DNA of 64,000 nt from Desulfurispora thermophila DSM 16022 (GTDB lineage: Bacteria; Bacillota; Desulfotomaculia; Desulfotomaculales; Desulfurisporaceae): assembly GCF_000376385.1 (NCBI RefSeq), contig NZ_AQWN01000007.1, forward strand, positions 124,001 to 188,000. Reading direction: 5' to 3'. Below, piece by piece: positions 43,170-51,620 of the stretch (position 1 is the stretch's first letter; every line of letters starts with the position of its first letter). The notes under the pieces are model-generated. The model worked only from the letters and a program-made list of their open reading frames with translations. It searched no databases and had not been told where the DNA came from. A program made the translations under genes and the position numbers.

Positions 43170-43265
43170 GGGGGTTCACCTCCTGCGGTTTTAGACGCGG
43201 GTTGACCTTACTGTTATTTATGCACAGGGCCGGCAAATTATGATCATAATGTCCCGGATCACAAC

Positions 43266-43297
43266 GCAAAAGCCCCGCCTGAAGAAAAGGCGGGGCT
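43266..43297 (-). terminator. Intrinsic terminator of the thioesterase gene
   Basis: On the minus strand AGCCCCGCC and GGCGGGGCT form a 9-bp stem followed by TTTTGCG, about 125 nt after the thioesterase stop. Confidence 0.85.
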
Positions 43298-43423
43298 ATG
43301 TCTGTCTTCCGGCCGGGCTTTGCGTTTAAGTGATACCCGGTGGCAATTTTCTCTGGTGACCCTGGTGTGGTTTGCTGCTAGACAAAGCGGTTGCCGGTTG
43401 GTTTGTGTGGGGCAGCCGGTTGT

Positions 43424-43834
43424 TCAGTGCCCGAAGGAGGCCAGCTCCACAATGGCCATGGTGCAGCGCGAAACGCAGATCAGCTTTTCCTGTTCGTCGG
43501 TGATTTTGATCTCCCAGACCATGGTGCTGCGCCCTTTGTGCAGGGGTACGGCCCGCGCCCGCACTGTGCCCGAGCGCTTGGGGCGGATATGGTTGGCGTT
43601 GATCTCCAGTCCCACGGCGGTCTGGCGGGACGGGTCGCAGTTCAAGTAGGCGCCGATAGAGGCGGCCGATTCGGCCAGCACCACCGAGGCGCCGCCGTGC
43701 AGGATGCCGAAGGGCTGGTGGGTGCGCTCGTCCACGGGCATGGTCAGCACCACTTCGTCGGGCGTGGCTTTTTCAATTTCAATGCCCAGGGATTTGTGGA
43801 TGGTTTTTTCGTGGTTCAAAGTAAGGGTGGACAT
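43424..43834 (-). CDS. PaaI-family hotdog thioesterase
   Basis: A 136-residue hotdog-fold acyl-CoA thioesterase. The family core GILHGGASVVLAESAASIGA carries the HGG catalytic-site motif, and GLEINANHIRPKRSGTVRAR is the central strand pair. ATG 43834 follows AAGGAG by 10 nt. Single gene; acts in the cytoplasm on aromatic or short acyl-CoA by analogy. Confidence 0.9.
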   Translation of the reverse strand: MSTLTLNHEKTIHKSLGIEIEKATPDEVVLTMPVDERTHQPFGILHGGASVVLAESAASIGAYLNCDPSRQTAVGLEINANHIRPKRSGTVRARAVPLHKGRSTMVWEIKITDEQEKLICVSRCTMAIVELASFGH

Positions 43835-43984
43835 AAAAACAGCTCCTTGGTGATTGATTTATGGTTATATAGGTAATTATAGCTTTAATTGGGCTTTGGC
43901 CAAAACGGAAATTTGGATGGACAGGCAGGAATTGAGTGATTTGCAACAACTTTATGGGGGGAATTTGTTATAATACAAATATGA

Positions 43985-44168
43985 ATTCGTGTTCGGTTAA
44001 TGCTAAAAAAAATTGGTGATGCTGGTAGGCCGCATGTTGTGTATTATAGCGTTTAACGAAAGCATAATACATTTGTGTTCGGTTAAGTACGTAGCGGCAC
44101 AAGGTGTTGTTGATCTGATGATGGCGAAAGTCCATATATTGCTGTTTTTTGGCCGACCGAACACGAAT
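43985..44168. repeat. Repeated 13-bp motif with terminal inverted copies around a stem-loop
   Basis: ATTCGTGTTCGGT (43985-43997) has a perfect inverted partner ACCGAACACGAAT (44156-44168) and a third, direct, copy ATTTGTGTTCGGTTAA (44071-44086). Between them GTATTAT / ATAATAC arms (44041-44070) form a hairpin. No gene is visible in the 476-nt gap 43835-44310. It could be a small MITE-like element or a multi-site operator; it lies just upstream of the IS607-like remnant. Confidence 0.55.
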
Positions 44169-44310
44169 GTACATGATATGTGTTATATGCATGCGCAATT
44201 ATAACCGCTGGCGCCATACTGCCCTGCAGGTTTTAAAATGGAGGTAAGAAGCAGCTACAGACAGGTCGATAAGTATTGATAAAACATAACAAAACATTTA
44301 CCATAAAGCC

Positions 44311-44865
44311 ATGGAACTATTAACCATCAGTAAAGCGGCAAAAAAATTGGGCGTTCACCCGAACAGCCTGCGCAACTGGGAAAAGCGTGGTTTAATCAAA
44401 CCTGTCCGTTTGCCTGGCGGCCAGCGCCGGTATTCCATGGACGAATTGAACCGGCTGTTGGTTTCCGGCCAGTTGTCCGGTGAACCGGAAGCGGTCGTGC
44501 TTTATGCCCGGGTGTCCACCAAAAAACAGTCCGACGCGGGCAACCTGGAGCGGCAGAAATACATGGAACGTTACTGCATTATCATTCACCACGCCGCCGC
44601 ACTGGTCATCGCCAGGCGGGCGATTGGCTTCAAAGAGCGTATTACCGAAGACTTGAGGCAAAAGATCCAAACCGTAAGAGAAAAGCTGAGCCAAAAGGCA
44701 AATTCCTTACCTGGGGAAGGAAGAGGGATGACCCGAAAGGTGAAGCAACTCTTCAAGCGGCTGGACGGAAAGATTTCTGTACACAACGGTTTGACCCGTT
44801 ACAAACAGGAATCGTTTCACTCTGTCTGGCATGACTTGAAACACCTTGCTTTATCAAGTAGGTGA
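44311..44865 (+). pseudogene. IS607-like element remnant: TnpA start fused to another transposon protein's end
   Basis: A 184-residue frame. Residues 1-60 are a MerR-type helix-turn-helix (LTISKAAKKLGVHPNSLRNW) and 63-82 the start of a serine recombinase (VVLYARVSTKKQSDAGNLER, Ser in the ARVS motif), as in IS607 TnpA. The rest of the recombinase is gone; the frame continues with YCIIIHHAAALVIARRAIGF and KGMTRKVKQLF, resembling the C-terminus of an OrfB/TnpB-like accessory protein. An in-frame deletion joined the two genes. Catalytically dead; may be moved in trans if ends survive. Confidence 0.7.
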
Positions 44866-45062
44866 CTCCGTTTAGCCGGAGTACGGGAACAACCGGTAGG
44901 CCGCATCTAACAGATCGCGGGAAGCAAAGCCGCAAGGCTTTTGCTGGACGGTCAACGCAAGACGGAACTCCCCGTGGTTTTCCATATGGCCGCGTTTTGC
45001 GCCCGTAAAGCACTGTTTTTCCGTCCGGGTGAGACTCCCGGGGCCGAGGCCCCCCTGTCACC
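44866..45062 (+). other. Structured noncoding right end of the IS607-like remnant
   Basis: Several compact stems follow the fused gene: ACTCCG/CGGAGT, GCAAAGCC/GGCTTTTGC and GGGGCC/GGCCCC. TnpB-encoding elements normally carry a structured guide RNA (omega/reRNA) across their right end, so this may be its remnant. The next 110 nt up to cas6 are AT-richer with no gene. The element end cannot be fixed by eye. Confidence 0.4.
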
Positions 45063-45171
45063 CCAGGGAAAATTTTTCATGGAGGTGTAAAGCCTGGTCA
45101 TGGGGGTGGCCGGCTGCACAAAAACTAACGCTTGTTAGGTATTGTGAGCTTTTTTGAACCAGGTATTAAAT

Positions 45172-45945
45172 ATGCACGCCTATATTGCCATGCGCCCGGT
45201 TCCGGGGCCGGCCGTGCCGTTGCAATATAACTATTTAATTCAGTCGGCCATTTACTCCGCCCTGCCCCCCGAGTTGGCCGAGCATTTGCACGAGCGGGGC
45301 TATGAAGCCGGCGGACGCAGGTACAAAATGTTTGCCTTTTCTCGCCTGTTGGGTTGCTATGTGCTGGATCGGGAGGCCCGCACCATTAGCTTTTCTGATA
45401 AGGTGACTTTGGTGGTCAGTTCGCCCAATATCAAGTTTTTTCACTATTTGATTAACAATTTGCTCACCAGGAGCCACTTGCGTTTGGGTGAGGCCAGGCT
45501 GGCCATTGAGCACGTGCGCTTTTCCGAGCAGGTGGTGGAGGAGGAGACGCTGGTGGTGCGCACCCTTTCGCCGGTGGTGGCCTATAGCACACTGTTGCGA
45601 CCGGAAGGCGGCAAGTACACCTGTTACTACCAGCCGGGAGAAAAGGAGTTTGAGAGGATAGTGACGGCCAACCTGGCCAAAAAATATGTGGCCTATTACG
45701 GGGAACCAGTACCGGATGGTACGGTGCAGGTACGACCGCTGGACCGGCCCCGCCTGCATGTAATGGACTACAAGGGTTCGGTGGTGAAGGGGTACACCGG
45801 CCGCCTGCGGCTTATCGGTCCGCGGGAACTTTTGCAGATAGCTCTGGACGCCGGACTGGGCAGTAAAAATGCCCAGGGTTTTGGCTGTGTGGAGAAGGTG
45901 GAAGGGAGAAGAGAAAAGGATATTGGGGGAACGGTGTCTTGGTAG
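45172..45945 (+). CDS. cas6: CRISPR endoribonuclease Cas6
   Basis: A 257-residue RAMP-fold nuclease that cuts pre-crRNA inside the repeat and leaves an 8-nt 5' handle. The C-terminal glycine-rich loop GLGSKNAQGFGCVEKV is characteristic; the N-terminal ferredoxin-like half has a His/Tyr-rich active-site zone. ATG 45172 is favoured over TTG 45154, though neither has a good ribosome-binding site. Unlike usual I-B operons it stands 5.6 kb upstream of cas8b, separated by array 1 and an Rpn-type gene, so it is transcribed separately or with array 1. Confidence 0.93.
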   Translation: MHAYIAMRPVPGPAVPLQYNYLIQSAIYSALPPELAEHLHERGYEAGGRRYKMFAFSRLLGCYVLDREARTISFSDKVTLVVSSPNIKFFHYLINNLLTRSHLRLGEARLAIEHVRFSEQVVEEETLVVRTLSPVVAYSTLLRPEGGKYTCYYQPGEKEFERIVTANLAKKYVAYYGEPVPDGTVQVRPLDRPRLHVMDYKGSVVKGYTGRLRLIGPRELLQIALDAGLGSKNAQGFGCVEKVEGRREKDIGGTVSW

Positions 45946-45964
45946 CTTATGGGAAATTGTGATA

Positions 45965-45993
45965 TTGAAAATGAGCAGGGGTGAAAGTATAAT
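45965..45993 (+). promoter_or_regulatory. Promoter in leader of CRISPR array 1
   Basis: TTGAAA-N17-TATAAT, near-consensus sigma-A boxes, lying just after the cas6 stop. The equivalent site in leader 2 is TTGCAA-N17-TATAAT (59323-59351). Transcription would start near 46000, about 170 nt before the first repeat. Confidence 0.72.
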
Positions 45994-46018
45994 TTAAGAC
46001 AGAGATAAAAGGCTGGTT

Positions 46019-46066
46019 TTGTCGTCGACCTCCAGTAGCGTAAAAATACCGGGGGGTCGACGACAA
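46019..46066 (+). promoter_or_regulatory. Conserved inverted repeat in leader 1
   Basis: TTGTCGTCGACC (46019-46030) and GGTCGACGACAA (46055-46066) are perfect 12-bp arms around a 24-nt loop. The same arms and a nearly identical loop occur in leader 2 (59378-59425). It may be a protein-binding site for adaptation or an RNA hairpin in the leader transcript. Confidence 0.75.
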
Positions 46067-46172
46067 TTGCTGGTGGCGTGAAGCCTTGGGAAATCAGGGT
46101 TGGTAAATTGTGTAGGTTTGCATCCAAAAAGCGCCCCTCACAGAGAGTGCTTATTTTTAGCGCCTCGGAACG

Positions 46173-49100
46173 GTTCGTAGCCTGCCTATAAGGAATGGAA
46201 ACCCTGGGGGACAAGGGATATGTGGAGTGTCGCCAGCTTGGTTCGTAGCCTGCCTATAAGGAATGGAAACTTAATAAAACTAATTATCCCGTTAATAGCA
46301 CCTTTAGTTCGTAGCCTGCCTATAAGGAATGGAAACTAGCTTTTATCTCGGACCATCACCTGTAAGCCTGGATGTTCGTAGCCTGCCTATAAGGAATGGA
46401 AACACCATTTTCTCCAGGTCATTCAAGTTTACCCGGCCTGTTCGTAGCCTGCCTATAAGGAATGGAAACACGCGGTGAAAGAGTGGCTGGAAGGACCCGG
46501 CGGGAAGTTCGTAGCCTGCCTATAAGGAATGGAAACGGTTGTCTAACAGACAGCTTTCGAGCCGGATAAGCGGTTCGTAGCCTGCCTATAAGGAATGGAA
46601 ACATGGGTGAGACGGGCCGGTATCGCACATCAAATACAGTTCGTAGCCTGCCTATAAGGAATGGAAACGCCTTCTCAATTACATACAGCTTCCCTTCCCG
46701 CATCCGTTCGTAGCCTGCCTATAAGGAATGGAAACACACGGTAAACCGGGCTAATTGTCCGGGGGCAGGTGTTCGTAGCCTGCCTATAAGGAATGGAAAC
46801 TCCGTCCCATGTCACCTTTCGGCCCAGCGCCTCTGCGTTCGTAGCCTGCCTATAAGGAATGGAAACAGGGCTACGTTCAGCTGTGTTGGTCACCAGACCT
46901 GAGTTCGTAGCCTGCCTATAAGGAATGGAAACTGCTTCTGTGCGAATTGAAGTCCGCCGTGGTGAAGAGTTCGTAGCCTGCCTATAAGGAATGGAAACAG
47001 CAGCAGGCTGGCACAGGTGTGGCGCAGCGAGTGAGTTCGTAGCCTGCCTATAAGGAATGGAAACCGCTCCGCGACCTCTACGCCACTGTCGAGCGTCCGG
47101 TTCGTAGCCTGCCTATAAGGAATGGAAACGCACATTGCGCCGGGCTAGCCGGGTGTTTTTTATCTGGTTCGTAGCCTGCCTATAAGGAATGGAAACTCTG
47201 GACTGTCCTTATAGGTTCCGAGGCCGGTGGAGTAGTTCGTAGCCTGCCTATAAGGAATGGAAACATGCAGACGGCCGTGTGCTGGTCGACAGGCTACAGG
47301 GTTCGTAGCCTGCCTATAAGGAATGGAAACTCCAGGTGGTGCAGGAGTACGGCGGCTCAATATCCGTTCGTAGCCTGCCTATAAGGAATGGAAACTTCCT
47401 CGGCAATCAACAACGTAAACCTTGGCCCAACGTTCGTAGCCTGCCTATAAGGAATGGAAACAAGCATTACCCGGTACAGGCGGGATGAAAGGAGCCCGGT
47501 TCGTAGCCTGCCTATAAGGAATGGAAACTCTGGCCGGTAGGTATGAGTAACTTATAAGGCTAAATGTTCGTAGCCTGCCTATAAGGAATGGAAACCCGAC
47601 CTCTTGACTTAACCCTATGCAAAGTGTATCCCTGAGTTCGTAGCCTGCCTATAAGGAATGGAAACATGTATCTGACCGATTTTATCATGGAAGCAAAAAG
47701 GTTCGTAGCCTGCCTATAAGGAATGGAAACATGAGCATATGAAACAGAAAGCACAGAAAGCCAAGTTCGTAGCCTGCCTATAAGGAATGGAAACTGACTT
47801 AGTTTTTGATATTTATTGTTTGGTTTCAGGGTTCGTAGCCTGCCTATAAGGAATGGAAACCGGGAGTGTGAGGTGCAGACTATGTTTCTGCCCCTGAAGT
47901 TCGTAGCCTGCCTATAAGGAATGGAAACTTCTGGTGGGAAGGCGATCCTGCGGAATGCCCCCTTTGGTTCGTAGCCTGCCTATAAGGAATGGAAACACCC
48001 ATTGATTAAATGTCATAAAAGCAAGTGTATCCTGGTTCGTAGCCTGCCTATAAGGAATGGAAACTCAAAAAAAATCGAGGGATGGTGGAGGCGAAAGAGC
48101 AGTTCGTAGCCTGCCTATAAGGAATGGAAACAGGGACCAAGAGTTCTCGGCCCCCCGGATGAATACCGTTCGTAGCCTGCCTATAAGGAATGGAAACCCC
48201 GGACCCTGGAAACTTGATCAGGGGTTACCATATGGTTCGTAGCCTGCCTATAAGGAATGGAAACCCACATTTTGTCTGTCACTGTCCCCGCCCTCCTGCT
48301 GGTTCGTAGCCTGCCTATAAGGAATGGAAACCCTTTTTTCCAGATACTGGGGGCCGCAAACCCGTGTGTTCGTAGCCTGCCTATAAGGAATGGAAACAAT
48401 CAATACCAAAGTGGTTAAAAAATCCTCTACCAAGTTCGTAGCCTGCCTATAAGGAATGGAAACTACCATGGAGGAACGCTGATATGCAACAGCAACACAG
48501 TTCGTAGCCTGCCTATAAGGAATGGAAACCCATTTCCTTTGAGCCGGCCACACTCAAGACCGTGTGTTCGTAGCCTGCCTATAAGGAATGGAAACTAAAT
48601 ATTAATAATCTTCCAGACCTCCGTAGGTCACCGTTCGTAGCCTGCCTATAAGGAATGGAAACCCTTTTTCAGTTTCCAACCCCGGTTGCTGGACCGGGTT
48701 CGTAGCCTGCCTATAAGGAATGGAAACCCGGGAGCAGGTGGGCAACGCCCCCCTTCCGCGCAGTTCGTAGCCTGCCTATAAGGAATGGAAACAGCTTCTG
48801 GTCAACGGCTTCACCCAGAAGTGCTATGTTCGTAGCCTGCCTATAAGGAATGGAAACCCCGCGCATTGCCACCGAGGTTCCTTCCTCCACCCGCGAGTTC
48901 GTAGCCTGCCTATAAGGAATGGAAACATATCATCATGCACCGACATATCTTCAGTTCCTTTCGTTCGTAGCCTGCCTATAAGGAATGGAAACGCTAAGAA
49001 GGCCGTCAGCCCGTCCTCGGTAACCGGGTTCGTAGCCTGCCTATAAGGAATGGAAACACGCCGTGCTGCTGCAGGTATGCCAAAGCCACAGCCACAGTTC

Positions 49101-49174
49101 GTAGCCTGCCTATAAGGAATGGAAACCCTCATGGGTATGGGCTTTTGCCGCTTCGCCCTCCGTGTTCGTAGCCT
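46173..49174 (+). CRISPR. CRISPR array 1 (45 full repeats, 45 spacers)
   Basis: The 30-nt repeat begins GTTCGTAGCCTGCC and ends TATAAGGAATGGAAAC; all 45 copies read the same by eye. Spacers are about 35-40 nt. The last unit is degenerate: at 49164 only GTTCGTAGCCT is kept, marking the old, leader-distal end, so the array is read left to right from the leader at 45988-46172. Typical clostridial type I-B repeat form with the GAAAC ending. Open frames here are artefacts of the repeat. Confidence 0.98.
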
Positions 49175-49532
49175 CTCTCAGTAAAGTCTCAATATCTTTA
49201 AATATCTCGTCATTTCAGCCATTTTCATTTTTTATGGCTTTGATCATGAGCCATATAATTGCATTTGTGTTAATATATGGTATTGAGTATCAGCAATACA
49301 CCAGGGGTTTTATGGATAGTAGATTTCGCGCACTGATGTTCTCCATTTTTGCCCTGGTGGTCTACCCTCTCATGTCTCCCGGGATACCTGTAAACAGGCC
49401 GTAAGCGTCAAAAATGGGCTGAAAGTTTCAAACGTGAGTTTAATTGTTTGACAAAAGAACAGGTGTTTTGGTTCCGCGTCACCTCCTGAAAATAAGAAAA
49501 CCACCGGGTGAGCGGTGGTTTGCCAGCGGGGT
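49175..49532. other. Gap after array 1 with terminator for the Rpn gene
   Basis: No convincing gene. AACCACC (49499-49505) and GGTGGTT (49514-49520) form a hairpin followed on the minus strand by TTTTCTT, a terminator for the nuclease gene at 49533. An 80-codon plus-strand frame at 49162 begins in the last spacer and shows no ribosome-binding site, so it is not called. Confidence 0.6.
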
Positions 49533-50501
49533 CTAATGCACAGTTTTCTTTTGTAGTTCCAACACTTCTTCCAGGGGCAGGCCGGTGATTTCGCTGACCA
49601 GTTGCGGGTCTAATCCTTTGCGCAGGGCGGCCAGGGCGCTTTCCTGTGCTTTTTTGAGCTCACCCTGAGCTATACCTTGCTGTATACCTCTTTGCTCGGC
49701 ATCGGCCATACTCTTCTCCAGTATCCGCTCAATATTGGTCACCATAACTTTTCCCTCCTCTGGCCCGGCTTTTTGTAGTATTTCCTCCACCTTCGCCTGT
49801 TCTTTCTCCGATAGATACGGCGCAATGATTTTGCGCAGGAAGGTTTTAAATCGCTGAAAGTCATCGGGGGTCAATTTTTGGAGTACGCGCTGCAGCCGGT
49901 GCAATGTTTTAAATACCTGCTTTAAGTTCCGGCTTTTGTCCAGCATGAACACAGCCGCAATCAGGTTGGCGAGGCGCATCAGCTCCCGGTCGCTGTAGCC
50001 ATGTACGCTGATTAGTTCATAGTGGAAGTTGAGCAAGTGCCCGGCAAACTGCTCACTGGCGGCCAGGATGTCCTGAAAGGATGTGGCCGCCGTCCAGCGG
50101 GGCTTTCCGTTGTACAGCACCAGGGGGATAATGGCCGGCAGGCGAAAGTGCTTGCTTTCCCGTTCCTTTTGCGGTGTGTTGTTATATATCTCCCGCCAGA
50201 TTTCCACCATGTACAGGAGCAGACGAAAGGGCATCTGGTAATCCACTGTGGACTGCAGTTCCAGCAGGAGGTAGAAGATCACTTCACCTTCAGTGCTTTT
50301 CAGCCGGTAGACTATGTCGGCCTCTTTGTCGGCAAATTCCTGGGTGATGTAGCTTTTGTCTACCAGGACCAGGCTTTGGGGGTCAATATTGTGCACCCAG
50401 GGTGCCGGCACAAAGCTGCGCAAAAGCTGCCAAAAAGCGTCTTTGTTCTTGAGCAAATATTTGTAGCCCTTGTCCTGCGGCTGGTGGACGGGGTGGGTCA
50501 T
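49533..50501 (-). CDS. Rpn-family recombination-promoting nuclease / putative transposase
   Basis: A 322-residue protein of the PD-(D/E)xK Rpn/transposase_31 group. The nuclease core reads KEADIVYRLK ... VIFYLLLELQS, giving Asp and Glu-x-Gln active-site residues. A helical C-terminal domain follows and ends with RGIQQGIAQGELKKAQESAL, a segment typical of the family. ATG 50501 has AAGGAGTG upstream, preferred to 50549. It is inserted between array 1 and the cas operon, on the opposite strand; such genes often spread by duplication. Confidence 0.88.
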   Translation of the reverse strand: MTHPVHQPQDKGYKYLLKNKDAFWQLLRSFVPAPWVHNIDPQSLVLVDKSYITQEFADKEADIVYRLKSTEGEVIFYLLLELQSTVDYQMPFRLLLYMVEIWREIYNNTPQKERESKHFRLPAIIPLVLYNGKPRWTAATSFQDILAASEQFAGHLLNFHYELISVHGYSDRELMRLANLIAAVFMLDKSRNLKQVFKTLHRLQRVLQKLTPDDFQRFKTFLRKIIAPYLSEKEQAKVEEILQKAGPEEGKVMVTNIERILEKSMADAEQRGIQQGIAQGELKKAQESALAALRKGLDPQLVSEITGLPLEEVLELQKKTVH

Positions 50502-50752
50502 CGGGCGGCACTCCTTCTGGCCTTGATTATACCACGGTGACTGAGGCACGAGAAGCTACCTGAAAAAAGAAAAACCACCGGCTAAAATGGTGGTGGTGAT
50601 TAATATTTTTTCTGTTTATCCCCTCCTGACAAAAGCAAAAAGCCCGCACCGGGCGGGCCTTGACAGGCTGTCACAGTTGTCTCATAATAAAAGTGGGAAT
50701 ACTGGTAACCAGAAACGGCTCGTTGCGCCTCACTGCCGAGGATTTCATCGCC

Positions 50753-50789
50753 AGACCCCTGAAACTGCCGCGAACAGTTTCAGGGGTCT
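50753..50789. repeat. Perfect 15-bp inverted repeat in the Rpn-cas8b gap
   Basis: AGACCCCTGAAACTG pairs with CAGTTTCAGGGGTCT over a 7-nt loop. Two more hairpins lie near it, GCCCGC/GCGGGC at about 50647 and GCACCGGG/CCCGGTGC at about 50877. None has a clean T-run on the plus strand. The 50502-50962 stretch holds no gene and looks like debris of mobile sequence. Confidence 0.6.
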
Positions 50790-50962
50790 TCGACTATTTC
50801 CCTCTACCTTGCTGTTGCACCACGAGGGTTAGCAAGAGTAACAGTTACCGGCATTTTCCTGCTCGTTAAGCAAAATGCACCGGGTTTTCCCCGGTGCTAC
50901 GTGCGTAAACTATTGATGCCCCGCGCCAGATATTGACAAAATCAGGGGCCCCAAAAGCACGG

Positions 50963-51144
50963 GTGCGTTTTAAGGCGCTGTTTTTTTACAGAGAAAATCA
51001 GATCTATTCCGATGTGATGAGAGAAGCGCAAGAATTGGTTGAGCTGTTGTTGAAAGCGGTTTTGTGGAAGATTTTATTCCTGCAGGGGAATACGACCTAG
51101 AGGACGCCGACCTGGCGATAATAGATGCCGAACTGGTGTTATAG
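50963..51144 (+). pseudogene. Frameshifted HEPN-domain protein remnant
   Basis: From GTG 50963 one frame gives FYRENQIYSDVMREAQELVE followed by LLLKAV, the typical HEPN helix pair; after a one-base shift near 51060 the next frame gives FVEDFIPAGEYDLEDADLAI then a stop. A single indel thus broke a short HEPN gene; no ribosome-binding site is clear and the nucleotidyltransferase partner is missing. Confidence 0.55.
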
Positions 51145-51198
51145 ACGGTGCAGGCAGCGTTTGGTAATGATGGTGCCGTATAATAATTGGGGAAAAAC

Positions 51199-51227
51199 AA
51201 CCCCCACCTTGCAACCGGGTGGGGGTT
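51199..51227 (-). terminator. Second hairpin terminator on the minus strand
   Basis: AACCCCCACC and GGTGGGGGTT form a 10-bp stem; on the minus strand GTTTTT follows. It would back up termination of the small RNA at 51287-51441. On the plus strand only TTTAAAA follows. Confidence 0.55.
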
Positions 51228-51286
51228 TAAAATATGCTGTCTGAATTTCTTTTTTCCATGGATGATGCGCGGACGGGTTGTTTTGC

Positions 51287-51441
51287 AAAAAAACATCCTG
51301 CAGTTGTTTGTATAATTTTGCTGCAGGGGGCGGTGGTAGATAAGTCCTTGTAGGGAGGCTAATAGTCACTAAACATAAGCAAATGTTTCCATTCCTTATT
51401 TCTTGCCGCGGGGCAGGAAAAGGGAGTCTAGCCAGGGAGCA
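51287..51441 (-). ncRNA. crRNA-like small RNA with degenerate CRISPR repeat (putative Cascade autoregulator)
   Basis: Minus-strand unit of about 155 nt. It contains ATAAGGAATGGAAAC (51385-51399), identical to the last 15 nt of the array repeat and including the presumed handle ATGGAAAC; CCTGCC of the repeat also recurs (51412-51417) but pushed away by a 12-nt insert that makes a small GCC/GGC stem. The pseudo-spacer begins ATTTGCTTATG; the cas promoter has ATTTGCATATG at 51498-51508 (10 of 11). A CCTGCAG/CTGCAGG hairpin followed by seven T ends it. Likely processed by Cas6 and loaded on Cascade to repress cas8b, like CreR-type RNAs; not proved. Confidence 0.7.
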
Positions 51442-51447
51442 AGTATT

Positions 51448-51476
51448 ATCATATAAAAATTATTAATTTTTGGCAA
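51448..51476 (-). promoter_or_regulatory. Promoter of the crRNA-like RNA
   Basis: On the minus strand TTGCCA-N17-TATGAT, good sigma-A boxes with ideal spacing, predicting a start near 51441. It is divergent from, and 10 bp away from, the cas operon -35 box. Confidence 0.7.
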
Positions 51477-51485
51477 GATGATCTC

Positions 51486-51514
51486 TTGACAGGAATTATT
51501 TGCATATGTAAAAT
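51486..51514 (+). promoter_or_regulatory. cas operon promoter
   Basis: TTGACA-N17-TAAAAT: a perfect -35 and near-perfect -10 with optimal spacing, start near 51521, 100 nt before cas8b. The spacer between the boxes (51498-51508) is the segment matched by the pseudo-spacer of the minus-strand RNA; ATT precedes the match on the non-target strand, in the PAM position. An unusually strong promoter that would call for repression. Confidence 0.82.
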
Positions 51515-51620
51515 CAAAACAGATTGCATTTTTACTAATCATAACCAAATTAAAGGAGGTGAGGGGCGCGAATCCAGCCCGTCTGTTATGCAATCCAAAA
51601 GTGAAAAAATCAGGGGTGAC

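Noticed and set aside
49162-49404. 80-codon frame after array 1
   Set aside because: Begins within the last spacer and degenerate repeat, no ribosome-binding site, no recognisable family.
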